25,692 bases of DNA from Clostridiales bacterium. GTDB lineage: Bacteria > Bacillota > Clostridia > Lachnospirales > JAITVM01. Under the pieces are notes generated by a model. That model did not search any database. It saw only the letters and a list, made by a program, of their open reading frames with translations, and was not told where the DNA came from. A program made the position numbers and the translations under genes. Shown here one piece after another: positions 23,057 through 25,692 of this stretch. Location: NCBI GenBank assembly GCA_031285815.1, contig JAITVM010000205.1, positions 1-25,692 on the forward strand, read 5' to 3'. The first letter of the stretch is position 1, and every line of letters starts with the position of its first letter.

Positions 23057-25165
23057 TTATAGCGCTGCTTTTCTAGAAAGGTTGATCCTGCCTTGGTCGT
23101 CAATTTCAAGGACTTTAACAGAAACAACATCGCCTACTTTAACGACGTCTTCTACTTTTCCGACCCTTTCTTTAGCCAGCTGCGAAATATGGCATAACCC
23201 TTCCTTATCTGGGGCTATTTCAACAAATGCACCAAAATTCAAGATACGGGTAACCTTACCAACATAGACCCTTCCGATTTCAGGCGGTTTTACCACTGCT
23301 TCTATAATATCCACGGCACGCTTAACTTTAGCCATGTCTGAATCGCAAACAAAAATCCTGCCGTCATCGCCGGTATCAATTTTATCAACGCCAGACTCTT
23401 CCATGATTTTCTTAATTGTCTTGCCCCTTGCGCCAATAACTTCTGACATTTTATCAGGGTCAATTTCAATCATCATAATTTTTGGCGCATATTTAGATAT
23501 ATCTGGGCGTGGTTTATCAATAGCCTTAACCATAACTTCATCTAAAATATATTGCCTGGATTTTTTTGTGTCTGCTAAAGAAGCTTTTATTATTTCCGGG
23601 GTAAGCCCATGAATTTTTATATCCATTTGGATAGCAGTAATACCTTCTGATGTCCCGGCCACTTTAAAATCCATATCGCCAAAGAAATCTTCAAGCCCTT
23701 GTATATCTGTAAGCAGGATAAAATCGCCATCTGTTTCGCCGGTAACCAAGCCAACAGAAATACCTGCAACAGGCCGTTTTATTGGTACGCCTGCCGCCAT
23801 AAGCGAAAGGGTGCTTGCGCATACGCTACCTTGTGATGTTGAGCCATTAGAGCTTAAAACTTCCGAAACCAGGCGTATAGCATACGGAAAATCTGCTTCG
23901 CTAGGGATTACAGGCAATAACGCACGTTCAGCTAAAGCGCCATGGCCAATTTCGCGCCTTCCGGGGCCCCTGCTTGGCCTCGTTTCGCCAACAGAAAAGC
24001 TTGGAAAATTATAATGGTGCATATACCTCTTAGTCTCTTCAAGCTCATCAAGGCCGTCTAACCTTTGCGCCTCTGCAATTGAACCCAATGTGGCAATTGT
24101 AAGGACTTGAGTCTGCCCCCGGCTAAAAAGTGCTGAGCCATGGGTCCTTGGAAGTATATCAACTTCAGCATGAAGCTCCCTAATTTGGTCAAGCCTGCGC
24201 CCGTCAGGCCTTTTCTTTTCATTTAAGATCATCCGGCGCACTGTTTTCTTTTCAAAATTGTAAATCGCGTCATTAATATATTTTTCGCGGAAAGCTTTGT
24301 CGTCGCCATCATAATTTTCAGGCATAAACTTTTCCATCACTTCATTTGTAAGGGTGGCCATCTGTTCGTCACGGGTTTGCTTCATATCTGTAAACACGGC
24401 GGTTTCCATACGGCTGTCGGTTATAAATTTAGTTATTTCAGTATAAAGGCCTTCTGGTACAGCTGACCTTTCATAGGTATGCTTCTCCCTGCCAACTTCG
24501 GCAACAATACCTTCTATAAATTTAACTAATTTTTTATTCTCCTCATGTGCAAGCATGATAGCATCAAAAATAATTTCGTCCTTGACCTCATTTGCACCCG
24601 CTTCAATCATCATGACCTTATCTTTAGTCGACGCAACCGTTAGGTTAAGGTCTGATTTTTCACGCTCAGAGGCTGTTGGGTTAACAATAAACTTACCATC
24701 GACAAGGCCAACATTTACCGCTGCCGTTGGCTGCTGGAATGGTATATCTGAAATCGCTAGCGCAATAGATGAGCCTATCATTGCAGCAATTTCTTGGCTG
24801 GCATCTTGGTCGACAGATAAAACTGTGGCATTAACAGAAACATCGTTTCTATAGTCACTAGGGAAAAGCGGCCTTAGCGGCCTATCAATCAGCCTTGATG
24901 TCAAAACTGCCTTTTCTGTTGGGCGCCCTTCGCGTTTAATAAACCCACCTGGGATTTTCCCTACAGAATAAAGCCTCTCTTCATAATCAATACTAAGCGG
25001 GAAAAAATCTATCCCCTGGCGCGGCTTAGAAGAGGCAGTAGCCGTACATAAAACAGCTGTTTCGCCATAATAAACAATACAAGCGCCATTAGCAAGCTCG
25101 GCTACCCTGCCAATTTCTATTAGCAGTTTTCTGAACGCAAGCTCATAACTAAATGATTTGTACAT
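23057..25165 (-). CDS. pnp: Polyribonucleotide nucleotidyltransferase (PNPase)
   Basis: PNPase is a trimeric 3' to 5' exoribonuclease that uses phosphate and can also add nucleotides. The 702 residues are the normal length. It has two RNase PH-like domains (about 10-230 and 310-545), with FFPLSIDYEERLYSVGKIPGGFIK cut here as FFPLSIDYEERLY in the first and GQTQVLTIATLG and SSNGSTSQGSVC in the second. A helical linker lies between them. A KH domain (VIGARGKTIKKI, about 565) and an S1 domain (about 620-695, GRVYVGKVTRILNFGAFVEI) follow. It ends right after the S1 domain without the acidic tail of some homologues. The ATG at 25165 follows AAAGGAG. It is 81 bases downstream of rpsO, the usual order, with a hairpin in between that could limit or process the transcript. 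Confidence 0.97.
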   Translation of the reverse strand: MYKSFSYELAFRKLLIEIGRVAELANGACIVYYGETAVLCTATASSKPRQGIDFFPLSIDYEERLYSVGKIPGGFIKREGRPTEKAVLTSRLIDRPLRPLFPSDYRNDVSVNATVLSVDQDASQEIAAMIGSSIALAISDIPFQQPTAAVNVGLVDGKFIVNPTASEREKSDLNLTVASTKDKVMMIEAGANEVKDEIIFDAIMLAHEENKKLVKFIEGIVAEVGREKHTYERSAVPEGLYTEITKFITDSRMETAVFTDMKQTRDEQMATLTNEVMEKFMPENYDGDDKAFREKYINDAIYNFEKKTVRRMILNEKKRPDGRRLDQIRELHAEVDILPRTHGSALFSRGQTQVLTIATLGSIAEAQRLDGLDELEETKRYMHHYNFPSFSVGETRPSRGPGRREIGHGALAERALLPVIPSEADFPYAIRLVSEVLSSNGSTSQGSVCASTLSLMAAGVPIKRPVAGISVGLVTGETDGDFILLTDIQGLEDFFGDMDFKVAGTSEGITAIQMDIKIHGLTPEIIKASLADTKKSRQYILDEVMVKAIDKPRPDISKYAPKIMMIEIDPDKMSEVIGARGKTIKKIMEESGVDKIDTGDDGRIFVCDSDMAKVKRAVDIIEAVVKPPEIGRVYVGKVTRILNFGAFVEIAPDKEGLCHISQLAKERVGKVEDVVKVGDVVSVKVLEIDDQGRINLSRKAAL

Positions 25166-25219
25166 ATAAAACTCCTTTCGTAAATCTAATTCTTACAGAT
25201 TGAACCCGCCCAATAAAAC

Positions 25220-25248
25220 AATAGAGCGGAATAATCCGCCCCACTATT
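25220..25248 (-). terminator. Hairpin between rpsO and pnp (attenuator or processing site)
   Basis: On the - strand TAGTGGGGCGGA pairs with TCCGCTCTATT around TTAT (about 11 pairs, several wobbles), followed by GTTTTATT. The rpsO stop codon lies in its 5' arm. In other bacteria a hairpin here helps control pnp through RNase III and PNPase. Here that is inference. Confidence 0.65.
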
Positions 25249-25504
25249 ATTTTCTAATACCAAGTTCACCAATTAGACTACGATATTTAACAATATCTTT
25301 TTGTTTAATATAATTAAGCAAACCTTTCCTTTGGCCGACCATCATATAAAGGCCCCTTCTGGAATGGAAATCTTTCGGGTGCTGGCGCAAATGTTCTGTC
25401 AAGTGGTTTATCCTCTCTGTTAAGAGGGCAATTTGAACCTCAGGCGAGCCTGTGTCATTTTCTTTACGCGCAAATTTTTCAATTACTTCTTTTTTGTTAA
25501 TCAT
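25247..25504 (-). CDS. rpsO: 30S ribosomal protein S15
   Basis: S15 binds 16S rRNA early in small-subunit assembly at a three-way junction of the central domain. The 85 residues show the family signature almost in full: GSPEVQIALLTERINHLTEHL, given here as TGSPEVQIALLTERI then NHLTEHLRQHPKDFHSRRG, and LVGQRKGLLNYL as MVGQRKGLLNYI. The frame opens at 25516, but the ribosome site GGAGG lies within that extension. ATG at 25504, spaced after it, gives the proper MINKKEV start. Upstream is a promoter with a leader of about 100 bases, long enough to hold an S15 feedback site, and pnp follows downstream. Confidence 0.97.
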   Translation of the reverse strand: MINKKEVIEKFARKENDTGSPEVQIALLTERINHLTEHLRQHPKDFHSRRGLYMMVGQRKGLLNYIKQKDIVKYRSLIGELGIRK

Positions 25505-25613
25505 AAAATCCTCCATTTAAAAATTTATCCCCATAAGCGAAGAAAAAGGGCGGAGAAGTCCAATATCGTCGCCATGGTTCCCACCTACTTATACATTACA
25601 AATAAGCAAGTAA

Positions 25614-25642
25614 ATTCTATCATAGTTACTAAAATTATTCAA
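25614..25642 (-). promoter_or_regulatory. Promoter of rpsO-pnp
   Basis: On the - strand TTGAAT (25642-25637) lies 17 bases before TAGAAT (25619-25614). The transcript would start near 25607. The leader has a small CTTAT/ATAAG hairpin close to its 5' end and a GGCG/CGCC pairing further on. I cannot match them to a known S15 leader class by eye. Confidence 0.6.
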
Positions 25643-25692
25643 CAAATATTTTAAAACTTGACTAATTAAAACCCAATCGGCGCTAAAGCCTT

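Noticed and set aside
4275..25678. The 14-base word ATTAAAACCCAATC occurs at 4275-4288, near the radical SAM promoter, and at 25665-25678, upstream of rpsO.
   Set aside because: A shared 14-mer is expected about by chance between two places in 25 kb of AT-rich DNA, and the positions relative to the promoters differ.
1..25692. CRISPR arrays, insertion sequences, tRNA or rRNA genes, and phage genes.
   Set aside because: I saw no regularly spaced repeats, transposase motifs, cloverleaf sequences or rRNA signatures on either strand.

Overview
The window reads as chromosomal DNA from a low-GC, Gram-positive anaerobe of the class Clostridia, most probably close to Lachnospirales. The reasons are strong GGAGG-type ribosome sites, frequent TTG and GTG starts, the order rpsO - pnp - M16 peptidase - DUF1836, a paired set of WYL regulators next to rtcB, and a GyrA-like ParC whose active-site region matches what I recall of the Lachnospiraceae paralogue. 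This placement comes from gene content, not from a marker-gene comparison. I see no tRNA, rRNA, CRISPR array, insertion sequence or phage gene.

Layout. 1-1000: a DUF975 membrane protein on the + strand. 1008-4198 (- strand): a compact cassette made of a radical SAM/SPASM enzyme, a 66-68-residue Cys-rich small protein and an ABC exporter, with its own promoter and a strong terminator. It looks like a RiPP (ribosomally made, modified peptide) locus and is the most interesting part of the window. 4390-9831 (- strand): helD, rsmA and two WYL-domain regulators. 9930-11162 (+): an RtcB-type RNA ligase, divergent from the WYL pair. 11241-14184 (- strand): metallophosphoesterase, small alarmone synthetase (RelQ type), membrane-anchored M23 endopeptidase and a small P-loop protein, behind a near-consensus promoter with a structured leader. 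14452-15288 (- strand): a stand-alone radical SAM/SPASM protein. 15387-19614 (+): a type IIA topoisomerase pair (ParE/ParC-like). 19694-25504 (- strand): lipoate-protein ligase, DUF378, DUF1836, M16 peptidase, pnp and rpsO.

How it fits together. Much of the region is translation and RNA metabolism: S15, PNPase, RsmA, HelD (RNA polymerase recycling), RtcB (RNA repair) and an alarmone synthetase. The WYL/RtcB pair looks like a stress-responsive RNA repair module, with a 12-bp direct repeat in the shared control region. The radical SAM cassette would modify and export a Cys-rich peptide.

Several starts need attention. Clear Shine-Dalgarno sequences place the starts of the DUF975 protein, the small Cys-rich protein, RelQ, the M16 peptidase and S15 inside the longest open frames. 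In contrast, helD and parC appear to begin upstream of their first canonical start codon: parC has either a near-cognate start or a -1 frameshift heptamer, and helD may use ATA. No gene-free stretch exceeds 300 bases. The longest gap, 14185-14451, holds the promoter and leader of the P-loop gene and otherwise AT-rich sequence with nothing I can name.
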